A DNA stretch of 64,000 bases from positions 2,418,001-2,482,000 of the forward strand of contig NZ_PDJE01000001.1 in assembly GCF_002563955.1 (NCBI RefSeq). Direction: 5' to 3'. The first letter of the stretch is position 1. Every line of letters starts with the position of its first letter. The notes under the pieces are model-generated. The model was given only the letters and a program-made list of their open reading frames with translations, had not been told where the DNA came from and made no database searches. A program made the position numbers and the translations under genes. Of the stretch, positions 17,002 to 27,223 are shown piece by piece. Source of the DNA: Paramicrobacterium agarici. GTDB taxonomy: Bacteria; Actinomycetota; Actinomycetes; Actinomycetales; Microbacteriaceae.

Positions 17002-18036
17002 TCAGCTTCCGCTCTGGAGCGCTGCAAGCTCGCGATTGATCTTGCGCGCCCAAAGCGGTCCCTCGTAGATGAACCCGCTGTACCCCTGAACGAGCGTTGC
17101 GCCTGCAGCCAGTCGCTCCGCGACATCGTGCGCGGACTCAACGCCGCCCACCGAGATGACGCACATCTCTGCGGGAACGGCGGCTCGGATCACGCGCAGA
17201 ACCTCAAGCGCTCGTGTGGACAGCGGAGCTCCTGACAGACCGCCCTCTCCTGCGGCCTCGACAGTCGCAGAGTCGGTGGCGAGTCCATCGCGAGACAACG
17301 TCGTATTCGTTGCGACAATGCCGGCGAGCTCCGTGCGAACGACAAGCTCGCAAATCCTCGTGACCTCATCGTCGGTCAAATCGGGAGCGATCTTCACGAG
17401 CAATGGCGTCGCACCCGCCTCTGCGTTGAGCCGCGTCAGCAAAGGCTCAAGGCGATCAAGCTCCTGCAGGCCGCGGAGCCCCGGAGTATTGGGAGACGAA
17501 ACGTTCACGACGAGATAGTCGGCGAGTCGCGCGACCATTCGACAGCTTGCCACGTAGTCATCGATCGCGTCAGCAACATCGACGACCCGGCTCTTTCCGA
17601 TGTTGACGCCGATGATAGGACGCGAGCGATATCGGTGAGCGCGGGCGAGTCGTGGCGCGGCGTCGGCTGCTCCCCTGTTGTTGAATCCCATACGATTCAC
17701 AATCGCGCGGTCCGGTATGAGACGGAACAGCCGCGGCCTCGGATTACCGGGCTGCGAGCGTGCGGTCACCGTTCCGACTTCGACGTGCCCGAACCCGAGC
17801 CGGCCAAGCCCTGCGATTGCCTCAGCGTTCTTATCGAACCCTGCCGCGACTCCGAACGGGGAGGCGAAGCTCAGACCGAGAGCCTCGACTCGTAGCGACG
17901 GGTCGGGGCGGGTGAACCGCTCTACAAGCGGACCGATGCCCACACGCGGAAACAAGCGAATCGCCCAGAATGCCAGATGGTGAGCATCTTCGGGGTCAAG
18001 CTTCGACAGGAACAGCGTGAAAAGCGTTCGGTACAT
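17002..18036 (-). CDS. pyrD: quinone-dependent dihydroorotate dehydrogenase
   Basis: Class 2 DHODH, which oxidises dihydroorotate to orotate with FMN and passes electrons to menaquinone at the membrane. The N-terminal helices (MYRTLFTLFLSKLDPEDAHHLAF) bind quinone, and the FMN barrel follows. GFDKNAEAIAGLGRLGFGHVEVGTVT and NRMGFNNRGA are hallmarks, with the catalytic serine in VNVSSPNTPGLR. I start at ATG 18036, where family similarity begins. A GTG at 18084 that overlaps the nrdR stop (GTGA) would add 16 residues and is possible by translational coupling. Confidence 0.92.
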   Translation of the reverse strand: MYRTLFTLFLSKLDPEDAHHLAFWAIRLFPRVGIGPLVERFTRPDPSLRVEALGLSFASPFGVAAGFDKNAEAIAGLGRLGFGHVEVGTVTARSQPGNPRPRLFRLIPDRAIVNRMGFNNRGAADAAPRLARAHRYRSRPIIGVNIGKSRVVDVADAIDDYVASCRMVARLADYLVVNVSSPNTPGLRGLQELDRLEPLLTRLNAEAGATPLLVKIAPDLTDDEVTRICELVVRTELAGIVATNTTLSRDGLATDSATVEAAGEGGLSGAPLSTRALEVLRVIRAAVPAEMCVISVGGVESAHDVAERLAAGATLVQGYSGFIYEGPLWARKINRELAALQSGS

Positions 18037-18080
18037 CCAGCCAGATTTTCTGCCCCGCTGGGCTGCGTTCCCGTCTCCGG

Positions 18081-18566
18081 TCACTGATCGGCTTCTTCCG
18101 ACGAAGGCGCGGCGAGCTCCGCATGCTCATCCCTCAGGGCCGCAATCGATTCCTCGAAGTCCTCGAGAGAGTCGAATGCCTGATAGACGCTCGCGAATCG
18201 CAAGTAAGCAACTTCGTCGAGCTCCCGCAGCGGAGTGAGAATCGCGAGCCCGATGTCGTTCGCCTCGATCTGTGATGTTCCCGTCTGCCTGATCGCCTCT
18301 TCGACGCGCTGGGCGAGTACGGCGAGGTCTGAGTCCGTCACGGGGCGCCCCTGGCACGCTTTGCGCACTCCTGCGACGACCTTGTCTCTGCTGAATGACT
18401 CGACGACGCCGCTGCGCTTGATCACGTTGAGGCTTGAGGTCTCGGTCGTGCTGAAACGCCGGCCGCACTCTGGACACTGGCGACGGCGACGAATCGACAG
18501 CCCATCGTCACTTGTACGCGAATCGATAACGCGCGAATCGGGGTGGCGGCAGAACGGACAGTGCAT
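18081..18566 (-). CDS. nrdR: ribonucleotide reductase transcriptional repressor NrdR
   Basis: A 161-residue repressor that senses ATP/dATP and shuts off ribonucleotide reductase genes. The zinc ribbon uses Cys3, Cys6, Cys31 and Cys34, and the ATP-cone occupies about residues 48-138 ([24 protein letters not shown]). GGGAG lies close before the ATG. It follows hisD by 29 bases and overlaps or abuts pyrD. No nrd gene is in the window. Confidence 0.95.
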   Translation of the reverse strand: MHCPFCRHPDSRVIDSRTSDDGLSIRRRRQCPECGRRFSTTETSSLNVIKRSGVVESFSRDKVVAGVRKACQGRPVTDSDLAVLAQRVEEAIRQTGTSQIEANDIGLAILTPLRELDEVAYLRFASVYQAFDSLEDFEESIAALRDEHAELAAPSSEEADQ

Positions 18567-18595
18567 AGTCTCCCAAACTCCCTTTCGGGATCAAT

Positions 18596-19903
18596 TCACG
18601 CGTTGAATCGCTCAGTCACGGCCTCGCCGTGTGCCGGCAGCTGCTCAGACATCGCCAGAGCGACGATCGGTTCTGCAATCGATGCGAGTGCCGCCTTATC
18701 GTATTCGATAACCTGCTGCGGACGCAGGAACGTGAACGCTCCGAGGCCCGAGCTGAAGCGAGCCTGGCCGCCCGTTGGCAGCACATGGTTCGACCCAGCC
18801 AGGTAGTCTCCGAGACTCACCGGCGAATACGGCCCAAGGAAGATAGCGCCAGCCGACGTAATGTGCTCGAGAGTCCCGTGGGGGTCGTGCGTGTGGATCT
18901 CCAAGTGCTCAGGACCGTAGGCGTTGCTCAGCTCAGCGGCTGTCACGGTGTCGGACACCAGGACGATGGCGGACTGCGGACCCGCCAGCGCCGCGCGGAC
19001 GCGGTCCGCGTTCGCCGTTTGCGGCACGAGTCTCTCAAGGTGTCCCGTCACCTCGTGCGCGAGCCGCGGCGAATCAGTGACGAGAACGGATGCTGCAGCC
19101 TCGTCGTGCTCCGCCTGGCTGATAAGGTCCGCAGCGACGAGCCGCGCATCTGCCGTCCCGTCGGCGATCACGAGAATCTCTGTTGTTCCTGCTTCGGCAT
19201 CGATGCCGACACGCCCGTGCACGATGCGCTTCGCAGCCGTCACGTAGATGTTCCCCGGTCCCGTGACGACATCCACAGGCGCGAGCTCGAGGTCGGGTAC
19301 TCCATGTGCAAACGCACCGATAGCGCCCGCGCCGCCCATCGCGTAGATCTCTGAGATCCCGAGAAGACCCGCTGCCCCGAGGATCGTCGGATGCACTCCC
19401 CCGTCGAATTCCCGCTGCGGTGGTGACGCGATCGCGATCGAGGCAACCCCGGCCACCTGCGCCGGAACGACGTTCATGATCACACTTGACGGGTACACGG
19501 CCTTGCCGCCGGGCACATAGAGGCCGACGCGCTCCACAGGCTGCCAGCGCTGCAGAATAGAGGCTCCGTGTCCCATCTCCGTGCGCCTTTGCGGAGGAAC
19601 CTGCGCTTCCGTCGCCCGGCGCACCCGGTCGATGGCCTCCGTCAGCGCGTCGCGCACGGACGGCTCCAGGTGGCGAACGGCACGGTCGATCTCATGCTGT
19701 TCCACGCGGACGGAGCGCGGGCGCACGTTGTCGAAGCGCTCGGCCTGATCAGCAAGCGCTCGCGCGCCAGACGAGGTCACCTCATCGATCAGCCCCTGTG
19801 CCGCGTGGATGGCGGCCGAAACATCGACGGTGGGACGCGGGAGTGCGCGCACGAGTTCAGCGGCGCTGAGTTCGCGAGAACGCAGATCGATAGTGTTGAT
19901 CAT
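18596..19903 (-). CDS. hisD: histidinol dehydrogenase
   Basis: Catalyses the last two steps of histidine synthesis, histidinol to histidine with two NAD+. The 435-residue length is typical. GLYVPGGKAVYPSSVIMNVVPAQVAGV and the HGVPDLELAPVDVVTGPGNIYVTAAKR signature are intact, as is the zinc-site SAGAIFLGPYSPVSLGDYLAGSNHVLPT region. A his cluster does not follow on this side: nrdR and pyrD come next. Confidence 0.95.
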   Translation of the reverse strand: MINTIDLRSRELSAAELVRALPRPTVDVSAAIHAAQGLIDEVTSSGARALADQAERFDNVRPRSVRVEQHEIDRAVRHLEPSVRDALTEAIDRVRRATEAQVPPQRRTEMGHGASILQRWQPVERVGLYVPGGKAVYPSSVIMNVVPAQVAGVASIAIASPPQREFDGGVHPTILGAAGLLGISEIYAMGGAGAIGAFAHGVPDLELAPVDVVTGPGNIYVTAAKRIVHGRVGIDAEAGTTEILVIADGTADARLVAADLISQAEHDEAAASVLVTDSPRLAHEVTGHLERLVPQTANADRVRAALAGPQSAIVLVSDTVTAAELSNAYGPEHLEIHTHDPHGTLEHITSAGAIFLGPYSPVSLGDYLAGSNHVLPTGGQARFSSGLGAFTFLRPQQVIEYDKAALASIAEPIVALAMSEQLPAHGEAVTERFNA

Positions 19904-19931
19904 GTCGTGATTATCTTAGCGGTCGCGCAGG

Positions 19932-21257
19932 TCAGCCTCGCATCAGTCCCTCAACGTCTTCGAGAACGCCGACACGGCCGTCGTCGTGCCTGATCAGCAG
20001 CGAGTCTCCGCGATCGTCAACCGCGAGCGCCCACGCGCCAGGTCCGATATCAAACACGTGGGCTCGAGTCTGTTCGTCGACGACGGGTCGCGGCCGCGGG
20101 GACCACACCCAGAACATCGACGAGGTTCGCGACGTCGCGCCATTGACATGTCCTGAGGCGCTCACCGGCGCGGTCGTGGGCTGCGAGCCGTCGGGTTTGC
20201 CAGCGTCGGACCCAGCGCTTCCTTGAGACGCCGTGTCCGGTCGTGGCCCTGTGGCGTCGGCGTCCGACGGTGCGCTCTCCGCAGCGAAATCGGGCGTGGC
20301 GATGTCGTGCTGAGGCTCTGCAGCAGGCGTTGCGTGTTCCAGCGGCGCCGCGGGACCGGACGCAGGCACGTGAGCCGTGCCACCCTCGGACCCTTGCGGG
20401 CGTGCGTACGGGCTTGTGGCGACCGAGGGATCCCCGTACGCGCCAGGCGCAGAGGCAGCATTCGACACGGCGTGCTGGTGAGGATCCTGCGTATAGGGTG
20501 CCGGCTGCTGTGCGTAGCCGCCCGGAGCCGCGTGGGGCGCGCCCTGCCCGTAACCGGGGGCAGGCGTTGGGCGCGCCGCTCTGACGACGGGTTTCACGGG
20601 CCGCGCCATGACATGGGCGTTAATCGCCTCACGACCGCGAAAGTCAGTCGCGAACGGCGGAATGAGCGGACCGAATGTCGTCAGCGCCACCAGAATCAGA
20701 GAGAACACGATTCCGAGAACCGGCCCAAAGCTCAAGGATGCCGAGAAGAGTCCGAAGCCGCTGCCGACCGCAGCGCCGATGCTGAGCACGATGAGCGTGA
20801 GCCCGAGGTACGTCGCTGCCGCCACGATGGCGACGACCGATGCGAACTGGTCGACCGACAGCGAACCGACGCGGAGCGTCGGCGTCGGTGCGAGGCGACG
20901 GATGAGTATGAGCACGGCGGCGGCGAGCGGCAGCAGAACCCCCGGAATCGCCAACGGCCAGACCGGATTCCAGAGGTTGGAACCGGTGCCGATGTTTCCC
21001 GACATCATGGGAAGGAAAGACGAAATGACCAGAAGGAAGACGGTGACAAAGATGATCAGCTCACGGAGCGTGAACCGTCCGACGCTGATGCCCTCGGATT
21101 CCTGCCATCGCGGTGCTGGCTGATTCGGCGGCATCGCATATCCCTGCGGGCGCTGCGGGGAGCCGTACTGCGATGCGGGCGCAGATGGCGCGTGCTGCCC
21201 TGCGCCGGCCGGTGGCTGCGGTGTACTCCATCCCTGGGGCGGCTGCTGATTCGTCAT
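19932..21257 (-). CDS. proline-rich membrane protein, unknown function
   Basis: A 441-residue protein in three parts. Residues 1-55 are proline/glutamine-rich and disordered. Residues about 60-220 hold four membrane helices (FTLRELIIFVTVFLLVISSFL, a WPLAIPGVLLPLAAAVLILI helix, VVAIVAAATYLGLTLIVLSI, and FGPVLGIVFSLILVALTTF, each quoted in part). Then comes a low-complexity linker rich in Ala, Pro, Gly and Tyr up to about 380, and a compact C-terminal part (SSMFWVWSPRPRPVVDEQTRAH and a following beta-rich stretch ending in EDVEGLMRG). GGAG lies nine bases before the ATG. It sits between dnaE (42 bases upstream) and hisD (28 downstream). I do not recognise a named family. Confidence 0.75.
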   Translation of the reverse strand: MTNQQPPQGWSTPQPPAGAGQHAPSAPASQYGSPQRPQGYAMPPNQPAPRWQESEGISVGRFTLRELIIFVTVFLLVISSFLPMMSGNIGTGSNLWNPVWPLAIPGVLLPLAAAVLILIRRLAPTPTLRVGSLSVDQFASVVAIVAAATYLGLTLIVLSIGAAVGSGFGLFSASLSFGPVLGIVFSLILVALTTFGPLIPPFATDFRGREAINAHVMARPVKPVVRAARPTPAPGYGQGAPHAAPGGYAQQPAPYTQDPHQHAVSNAASAPGAYGDPSVATSPYARPQGSEGGTAHVPASGPAAPLEHATPAAEPQHDIATPDFAAESAPSDADATGPRPDTASQGSAGSDAGKPDGSQPTTAPVSASGHVNGATSRTSSMFWVWSPRPRPVVDEQTRAHVFDIGPGAWALAVDDRGDSLLIRHDDGRVGVLEDVEGLMRG

Positions 21258-21299
21258 GGCGTGAATCTCCACATCATCGTATTGGACAGCGGGGCCATA

Positions 21300-24200
21300 C
21301 TAGCCGAGACAGTTCGGTCCGAGGAGCGACTTCAGTTCACCGAACAAGTCGGCCGTGACGGCGACCGGGTAGGGCACTTCGAAAACGCGAGCGATGTCCC
21401 CGCGCAGCAGTCGAAGGCGGACTTCGTTATCTCCCCTGTGGCGACCGAGAATCTCCGCAAGCTCGGTGACGGCTTCTGTCGTCGCGCGCTGCTCTGGCAT
21501 ATTGAGCACAAGCGGACCGGCCGGTCCGTCCTGCTGCAGATCGGGACTGAAAATCGAGTACGCGTGAAGGTTCATACCGTCGTCGCGCATGCTGACGCGA
21601 CCCCGAACCACGACGATCGTGTCACTCTGCAGCGTGTGCTGGTACTCCTGGTACGCCTTCCCCATGAACATGACGGTCATCTCGCTGCCGAAGTCTTCGA
21701 CCGTGATCATGCCGTATGCGTTGCCTGACGTCTTTGCCACTCGGTGCTGCACGCTGGTGAGCAGGCCCGCGATCGTCACGGTATCGCCGTCTTGCGTGTG
21801 CTCGGACGTCGTCAGATCGGTGATCGTCGTACTCGCCAGCTTGGCCAGCTGCACTTCGAGTCCCGCGAGCGGGTGGTCCGAAACGTAGAGGCCGAGCATC
21901 TCTCTCTCGAACGCGAGCTTGTCCCGCTTTGACCATTCGGGTCTCTCGGGAACCTGAGTCTCAACCGCTTCACCGACCTCGGCGAAGAGACTGTCGAAGT
22001 CGAACCCGACCTGACCTGTCGCCTCCATGCGCTTGTCGCGAACGGCGGAATCGACAGCATCCTCATGAATCTCGACGAGTGCACGTCGCGATGACTTCAT
22101 TTCGTCGAAGGCGCCCGCCTTGATGAGCGATTCGACGGTGCGCTTATTCGTGACGTGCGCGGGGACCTTGCGCAGAAAGTCGTGGAAGTTCTCGAATTTT
22201 CCATCTTTCTCGCGTGCGGCCACAATGCCGTCGACGACGTTGCCCCCCACGTTGCGGACGGCACCGAGTCCGAAGCGGATGTCTTCGCCGACCGCGGCGA
22301 AGAAGTTGATCGATTCGTTGACTTCGGGAGGAAGCACGCGAATGCCCATGCGCCGGCATTCGTTCAGGTACATCGCCAGCTTGTCGCGCGAGTCGCCGAC
22401 ACTCGTCAGCAGGGCTGCCATGTACTCGGCGGGATAGTGCGCCTTGAGGTAGGCCGTCCAGTACGCAATGACGCCGTATGCCGCCGAGTGCGCTTTGTTG
22501 AACGCATAGTCGGAGAACGGCAGAAGAATATCCCACAACGCCTTGATGGCGCCCTCGGAGTAGCCGCGCTCGGTCATGCCGCCGCTGAATCCGACGTACT
22601 GCTTGTCGAGCTCCGACTTCTTCTTCTTGCCCATCGCGCGCCGAAGAATATCTGCTTGGCCCAGCGAGAAGCCCGCGACTTTCTGCGCGATCGCCATGAC
22701 CTGCTCTTGATAGATGATCAGGCCGTACGTCGTGTCGAGGATGTCGGCGAGAGGCTCCTCGAGCTCGGGGTGGATGGGCGTGATCTTCTGCAGGCCGTTC
22801 TTGCGCAGCGCGTAGTTCGTGTGGGAGTCGGCGCCCATTGGTCCGGGACGGTACAGCGCGATCACGGCGGAGACGTCCTCGAAGTTGTCTGGCTTCATGA
22901 GGCGCAGGAGGCTGCGCATGGGGCCGCCATCAAGCTGGAAGACACCGAGTGTATCTCCGCGCGCCAGCAGATCGTACGACGGGCGGTCATCGAGCCCGAG
23001 CGTTTCAAGGTCGAGCGTCTCGCTGCGGTTCGTCTCGATGTTCGCGAGAGCGTCGGAGATGACCGTGAGGTTGCGCAACCCCAGGAAGTCCATCTTGATC
23101 AGTCCGAGGGACTCGCACGATGGGTAGTCGAATTGCGTGACGATCTGCCCGTCTTGCTCGCGTTTCATCACGGGGATGATGTCGAGAAGAGGGTCGCTCG
23201 ACATGATCACGCCTGCAGCGTGAACGCCCCACTGCCGCTTGAGGTTCTCGATGCCCAGTGCAGTGTCGAAGACATTCCTCGCATCTGGATCGGTCTCGAC
23301 AACGGAGCGAATATCGGAGGCCTCGCGATAGCGCGGATGCTCTTTGTCGAAGATTCCCGTGAGCGGGATGTCCTTGCCCATGACGGGCGGCGGCATGGCC
23401 TTTGTGAGCTTCTCCCCCATTCCGAACGGGTAGCCGAGAACCCGTGCAGAGTCCTTGAGCGCCTGCTTCGCCTTAATGGTGCCGTACGTGACGATCTGCG
23501 ACACGCGCTCGTCGCCGTACTTCTCTGTCACGTACTTGATGACCTCGCCGCGACGACGGTCGTCGAAGTCGACATCGAAGTCGGGCATCGACACCCGGTC
23601 CGGGTTGAGGAAGCGCTCGAAGATCAGGCCGTGCTCAAGCGGATCGAGATCGGTGATGCGCATCGCGTATGCCGCCATCGACCCTGCTCCGGAGCCGCGA
23701 CCGGGACCGACCCGGATGCCGTTGTCCTTCGACCAGTTGATGAAGTCGGCGACGACGAGGAAGTACCCGGGGAACCCCATTTGCGAGATGACGCCGATCT
23801 CGTAGTCGGCACGTTCCCGCACGGCATCCGGGACCCCACCCGGGTAGCGGTAGTCGAGCCCCTTATCGATCTCCTTCACGAACCACGACTGCTCGCTCTC
23901 GCCCTCCGGAACGGGGAAGCGCGGCATGTAGTTCGCCGTCGTGTCGAAATTGACGTTGCAGCGTTCGGCGATCTCGAGCGTGTTGTCGCAGGCGTCCGGG
24001 TGGTCTCGAAACAGTAGACGCATCTCTTCGGCCGATTTGAGATAGAACTCATCGGCGTCGAATTTAAACCTGTTCGGGTCGTCGAGCGTCGCACCTGACT
24101 GCACGCACAGCAGCGCCGAGTGGCTTTTCGCATCGGATGCGTGCGTGTAGTGCAGATCGTTTGTCGCGACAAGCTTCAGACCGAGATCCTTCGCCAAATC

Positions 24201-24821
24201 GAGAAGCTCTGTAGCCACACGCTTCTCGATGCCGATGCCGTGATCCATGAGCTCGCAGTAATAGTTCTCGTACCCGAAGATGTCGCGGAACTCTGCGGCT
24301 GCCTCTCGCGCCTCTTTGTATTGCCCGAGTCGCAGCCTGGTCTGCACTTCGCCGCTGGGGCATCCTGTCGTCGCGATGATCCCCTTGGAGTACTGCGACA
24401 GCAGTTCACGATCCATGCGGGGCTTGAAGTAGTAGCCCTCGATCGATGCGCGGGACGAGAGGCGGAACAGGTTGTGCATGCCCTCTGTCGTCTCGGCGAG
24501 CATCGTCATGTGCGTGTACGCGCCCGATCCCGAGACGTCGTCGCCACCGCCGTTTCCCCAGCGCACCCTCGTGCGATCGCTGCGGTGAGTTCTCGGCGTG
24601 ATGTACGCCTCTGTGCCGATGATGGGCTTGATTCCCGCTGAGGTGGCAGTGCTCCAGAAGTCGAACGCGCCGAACATGTTTCCGTGGTCGGTCACGGCGA
24701 GGGCGGGCATCTGCTGATCGGCCGCTGCCTTGACGACCTCGTTGATGCGCGCTGCACCGTCGAGCATCGAGAACTCGCTGTGAACGTGCAGATGGACGAA
24801 CGAGTCAGTTGAGGACACCAT
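21300..24821 (-). CDS. dnaE: DNA polymerase III alpha subunit
   Basis: Replicative polymerase of the DnaE1 type, 1,173 residues. The N-terminal PHP domain begins HLHVHSEFSMLDGAARI. The polymerase palm motifs include GPGRGSGAGSMAAYAM and PDFDVDFDDRRRGEVIKYV with the catalytic aspartates. The C-terminal region holds a helix-hairpin-helix part and an OB domain (DTVTIAGLLTSVQHRVAKTSG). GGAG lies two bases before the ATG and six before a GTG at 24818, so the true start may be one codon later. It follows the pseudouridine synthase gene by 33 bases. Confidence 0.96.
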   Translation of the reverse strand: MVSSTDSFVHLHVHSEFSMLDGAARINEVVKAAADQQMPALAVTDHGNMFGAFDFWSTATSAGIKPIIGTEAYITPRTHRSDRTRVRWGNGGGDDVSGSGAYTHMTMLAETTEGMHNLFRLSSRASIEGYYFKPRMDRELLSQYSKGIIATTGCPSGEVQTRLRLGQYKEAREAAAEFRDIFGYENYYCELMDHGIGIEKRVATELLDLAKDLGLKLVATNDLHYTHASDAKSHSALLCVQSGATLDDPNRFKFDADEFYLKSAEEMRLLFRDHPDACDNTLEIAERCNVNFDTTANYMPRFPVPEGESEQSWFVKEIDKGLDYRYPGGVPDAVRERADYEIGVISQMGFPGYFLVVADFINWSKDNGIRVGPGRGSGAGSMAAYAMRITDLDPLEHGLIFERFLNPDRVSMPDFDVDFDDRRRGEVIKYVTEKYGDERVSQIVTYGTIKAKQALKDSARVLGYPFGMGEKLTKAMPPPVMGKDIPLTGIFDKEHPRYREASDIRSVVETDPDARNVFDTALGIENLKRQWGVHAAGVIMSSDPLLDIIPVMKREQDGQIVTQFDYPSCESLGLIKMDFLGLRNLTVISDALANIETNRSETLDLETLGLDDRPSYDLLARGDTLGVFQLDGGPMRSLLRLMKPDNFEDVSAVIALYRPGPMGADSHTNYALRKNGLQKITPIHPELEEPLADILDTTYGLIIYQEQVMAIAQKVAGFSLGQADILRRAMGKKKKSELDKQYVGFSGGMTERGYSEGAIKALWDILLPFSDYAFNKAHSAAYGVIAYWTAYLKAHYPAEYMAALLTSVGDSRDKLAMYLNECRRMGIRVLPPEVNESINFFAAVGEDIRFGLGAVRNVGGNVVDGIVAAREKDGKFENFHDFLRKVPAHVTNKRTVESLIKAGAFDEMKSSRRALVEIHEDAVDSAVRDKRMEATGQVGFDFDSLFAEVGEAVETQVPERPEWSKRDKLAFEREMLGLYVSDHPLAGLEVQLAKLASTTITDLTTSEHTQDGDTVTIAGLLTSVQHRVAKTSGNAYGMITVEDFGSEMTVMFMGKAYQEYQHTLQSDTIVVVRGRVSMRDDGMNLHAYSIFSPDLQQDGPAGPLVLNMPEQRATTEAVTELAEILGRHRGDNEVRLRLLRGDIARVFEVPYPVAVTADLFGELKSLLGPNCLG

Positions 24822-24854
24822 TACTCCGAGTGACGACGACGGTACGCTTCCAGA

Positions 24855-25778
24855 CTAGTCGCGGGCGAGGACATCGAGCGCGTGCTGCAGGTCGGGAGCG
24901 TAGGGCGCCGAGAACGAGGTCCACTCCCCCGTTGCCGGGTGAGCAAAAGACAGTCGAACGGCCTGCAGCCATTGCCGCGTGAGCCCGAGCCGCTCCGAAA
25001 GCGTCGGATCGGCCCCGTAGAGCGGGTCGCCGACGCAGGGATGCTTGACGGCGGCCATGTGCACGCGAATCTGATGAGTTCGACCGGTCTCGAGCCGCAC
25101 CTCGAGCAGACTCGCGTACGGGAATGCCTCGAGTGTCTCGTAGTGGGTGACCGAGGGCTTGCCGTCGCTCGTCACGGCGAACTTCCAATCGTGTTTCGGG
25201 TGACGCCCGATGGCAGCGTCGATCGTTCCGGTGAAAGGGTCTGGATGCCCCTGGACGACCGCGTTGTAGATCTTCTCGACCTCACGGTCGTGAAATGCGC
25301 GTTTGAGCGCGGTGTAGGCGCGCTCGGTTTTCGCGACGACCATCAGGCCGCTCGTGCCGACGTCGAGCCGATGCACGATGCCCGCGCGTTCGGCCTGTCC
25401 GGACGTCGCGATTGTGTAGCCCGCCGCGGCAAGAGCGCCGAGCACCGTGGGCCCCGTCCAGCCGACCGAGGGGTGTGCGGCCACCCCCGTCGGCTTGTCG
25501 ACGACGACGATGTCGTCATCGTCGTGCACGATTGCGAGGTCGTCGACCGCGATGGCCTCGATCACGGGCTCGTGGCGTGGCGTCCATGACACCGTGAGCC
25601 AGCCGTTTGCGCGGAGCCGATCGGATTTCTGCAGCCTCCGCCCATCGAGCTCCACGCCGCCGGCGTCGATGACCTCAGCGGCGAATGAACGCGAGAATCC
25701 GAGGAGCTTCGCGATTCCGGCATCCGCTCTCACACCCTCGAGGCCGTCCGGCACCGGAAGACTGCGGGATTCCATCAA
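24855..25778 (-). CDS. RluA/RluD-family 23S rRNA pseudouridine synthase
   Basis: A 307-residue pseudouridine synthase. Residues about 12-70 form an S4 RNA-binding domain, followed by the catalytic domain with [16 protein letters not shown], in which Asp139 is the nucleophile. [23 protein letters not shown] is the second conserved block. The target is probably 23S rRNA by analogy with RluD, not shown by the sequence. The start overlaps the lspA stop by four bases, and the lspA-rluD pairing is common in actinobacteria. Confidence 0.92.
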   Translation of the reverse strand: MMESRSLPVPDGLEGVRADAGIAKLLGFSRSFAAEVIDAGGVELDGRRLQKSDRLRANGWLTVSWTPRHEPVIEAIAVDDLAIVHDDDDIVVVDKPTGVAAHPSVGWTGPTVLGALAAAGYTIATSGQAERAGIVHRLDVGTSGLMVVAKTERAYTALKRAFHDREVEKIYNAVVQGHPDPFTGTIDAAIGRHPKHDWKFAVTSDGKPSVTHYETLEAFPYASLLEVRLETGRTHQIRVHMAAVKHPCVGDPLYGADPTLSERLGLTRQWLQAVRLSFAHPATGEWTSFSAPYAPDLQHALDVLARD

Positions 25779-26416
25779 CTGCCCTTCTGCGGGTTCGGGC
25801 TCTCGGGGGTGCTGTCACCGTCCTCGACGCGCTGATCGGCGACCACGCCGTCGTGAGCACCGTCATCCGCCGCATTCGCCGACTCTGCGCTCTCGTCTGG
25901 CTTAGGCTGGCGCTTTCCATCAAGTCCAACGCCCAAGAGAGTGAGCACGATGAACAGCGCCATCGCCACGCAGATCCCAATGTCTGCAACGTTGTAGATC
26001 GCGGGCATCATCCAGGGCGTTGAGATGAAGTCGACGACATGCCCGAGGCCGAATGACGGCTCGCGGAACAGGCGATCGAGAAGGTTGCCGAAGACACCGC
26101 CCAGCAGGAGGCCGAACACAAGACCCCAGCGCACGGAGCGGATGCGGCGAGCCATGACGATGATCGCGACGACGACGCCGGTCGCGAGAATCGAGAAGAT
26201 CCACGTCGCGCCGCTCGCGAGCGAGAATGCGGCCCCGGGATTGCGCACGAAGACGAACTGCAGCACATCCCCGATGACAGGGATGCGCTCGTTCTCGTGC
26301 ATGTTTGTGACGACGAGGTGCTTGGTGAGCTGGTCAAGGCCCACCCACAGCACAGCCACGGTCGCGAGGACGCTGAGTGCCCTGACCGTGGCTGTGCGTG
26401 AAGGTGATTCGGGCAA
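25775..26416 (-). CDS. lspA: lipoprotein signal peptidase
   Basis: Signal peptidase II, which cleaves prolipoproteins after diacylglyceryl transfer. Four membrane helices are visible in the first 165 residues. The catalytic aspartates are Asp114 (GNLLDR) and Asp145 (YNVADI), with the VRNPGAAF motif near 57-64. A polar tail of about 45 residues, rich in Asp and Glu, is longer than in most homologues. It lies three bases after wag31. Confidence 0.95.
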   Translation of the reverse strand: MPESPSRTATVRALSVLATVAVLWVGLDQLTKHLVVTNMHENERIPVIGDVLQFVFVRNPGAAFSLASGATWIFSILATGVVVAIIVMARRIRSVRWGLVFGLLLGGVFGNLLDRLFREPSFGLGHVVDFISTPWMMPAIYNVADIGICVAMALFIVLTLLGVGLDGKRQPKPDESAESANAADDGAHDGVVADQRVEDGDSTPESPNPQKGS

Positions 26417-26419
26417 GAC

Positions 26420-27061
26420 CTAGTTGCTCGTCGATGACGACAGCTGCGAGGAGCCGTTCGACGGGCTTGCCTTGTCGAGGTCCTTCAGGTGGCCCTCGAT
26501 GTAGCTGCGGAGATTGGTGCGGTACTCCCGCTCGAACACGCGCAGTTCGTCGATCTTCTTCTCGAGGCCCGACTTCGCGGTCTCCAGCTTCGACAGCTCT
26601 TCGCGCTGCTTCGCCTCGGCCTCGGAAACGACGCGGGCAGCGGTGGCGTGCCCCTCAGCGATGAGCTGGTCGCGCTTCTCGGAGCCCTCGCGCACGTGCT
26701 CGTCGTGAAGACGGCGTGCGAGCACAAGAAGGCTGTTCGAGCTCTCGGACTCATCGCCCGACTCTGCCGCTGCCTGCGCCGGAGCCTCGGTCGACGCCGG
26801 TGCGGCAGGAACGGGAGCGGGAGTCGCCGGAGCCTGCTGCTGGGCGACGAAGTCTGTCTTCGAGCCGTTGTCGCCCGATGCGGCGGAGCTGGACTCGGCC
26901 TTGGAGACCTGCTCCTTGAGGTCCTGGTTCTCCTGGATCAGGCGGCGCAGCTCAACAACGACCTCGTCGAGAAAATCGTCGACCTCGTCCTGGTCGTACC
27001 CCTCGCGAAACTTTGTCTGCTGAAACTGCTTATTGACTACGTCTTCCGGAGTGAGCGCCAT
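26420..27061 (-). CDS. wag31: DivIVA / Wag31 polar growth protein
   Basis: A 213-residue coiled-coil protein that binds negatively curved membrane and organises polar wall growth in actinobacteria. The N-terminal membrane-binding module is classical (MALTPEDVVNKQFQQTKFREGYDQ in part, then DEVDDFLDEV). A coiled coil runs to about residue 65, an Ala/Pro-rich linker to about 110, and a long second coiled coil follows. AAGGTGG lies seven bases before the ATG. Its place next to sepF, yggT and ftsZ is the usual one. Confidence 0.95.
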   Translation of the reverse strand: MALTPEDVVNKQFQQTKFREGYDQDEVDDFLDEVVVELRRLIQENQDLKEQVSKAESSSAASGDNGSKTDFVAQQQAPATPAPVPAAPASTEAPAQAAAESGDESESSNSLLVLARRLHDEHVREGSEKRDQLIAEGHATAARVVSEAEAKQREELSKLETAKSGLEKKIDELRVFEREYRTNLRSYIEGHLKDLDKASPSNGSSQLSSSTSN

Positions 27062-27091
27062 GGCTTACCACCTTCATGTGTTCTGTGTTCA

Positions 27092-27097
27092 TGTATA
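27092..27097 (-). promoter_or_regulatory. possible -10 hexamer of the wag31 promoter
   Basis: Minus-strand TATACA within GCTATACAT lies about 30 bases before the wag31 ATG. It is close to the TATAAT consensus, but a matching -35 is not obvious. Confidence 0.4.
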
Positions 27098-27223
27098 GCG
27101 TGCCCACGTTAGCAAACACGACGGCAAATTGCCGGGACGCACGACGCGTGACGCTTGTCCCAGATTACAGCCCTCGTGTCTGAAACGGCGGCCACTTTAT
27201 TCGGAGAGTCTCAAAGTCCTGCG

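Noticed and set aside
22155..24017. 620-codon open frame antisense to dnaE
   Set aside because: It lies wholly over the polymerase gene, has no family similarity, and is rich in Arg, Val and Asp as expected for the complement of high-GC coding sequence.
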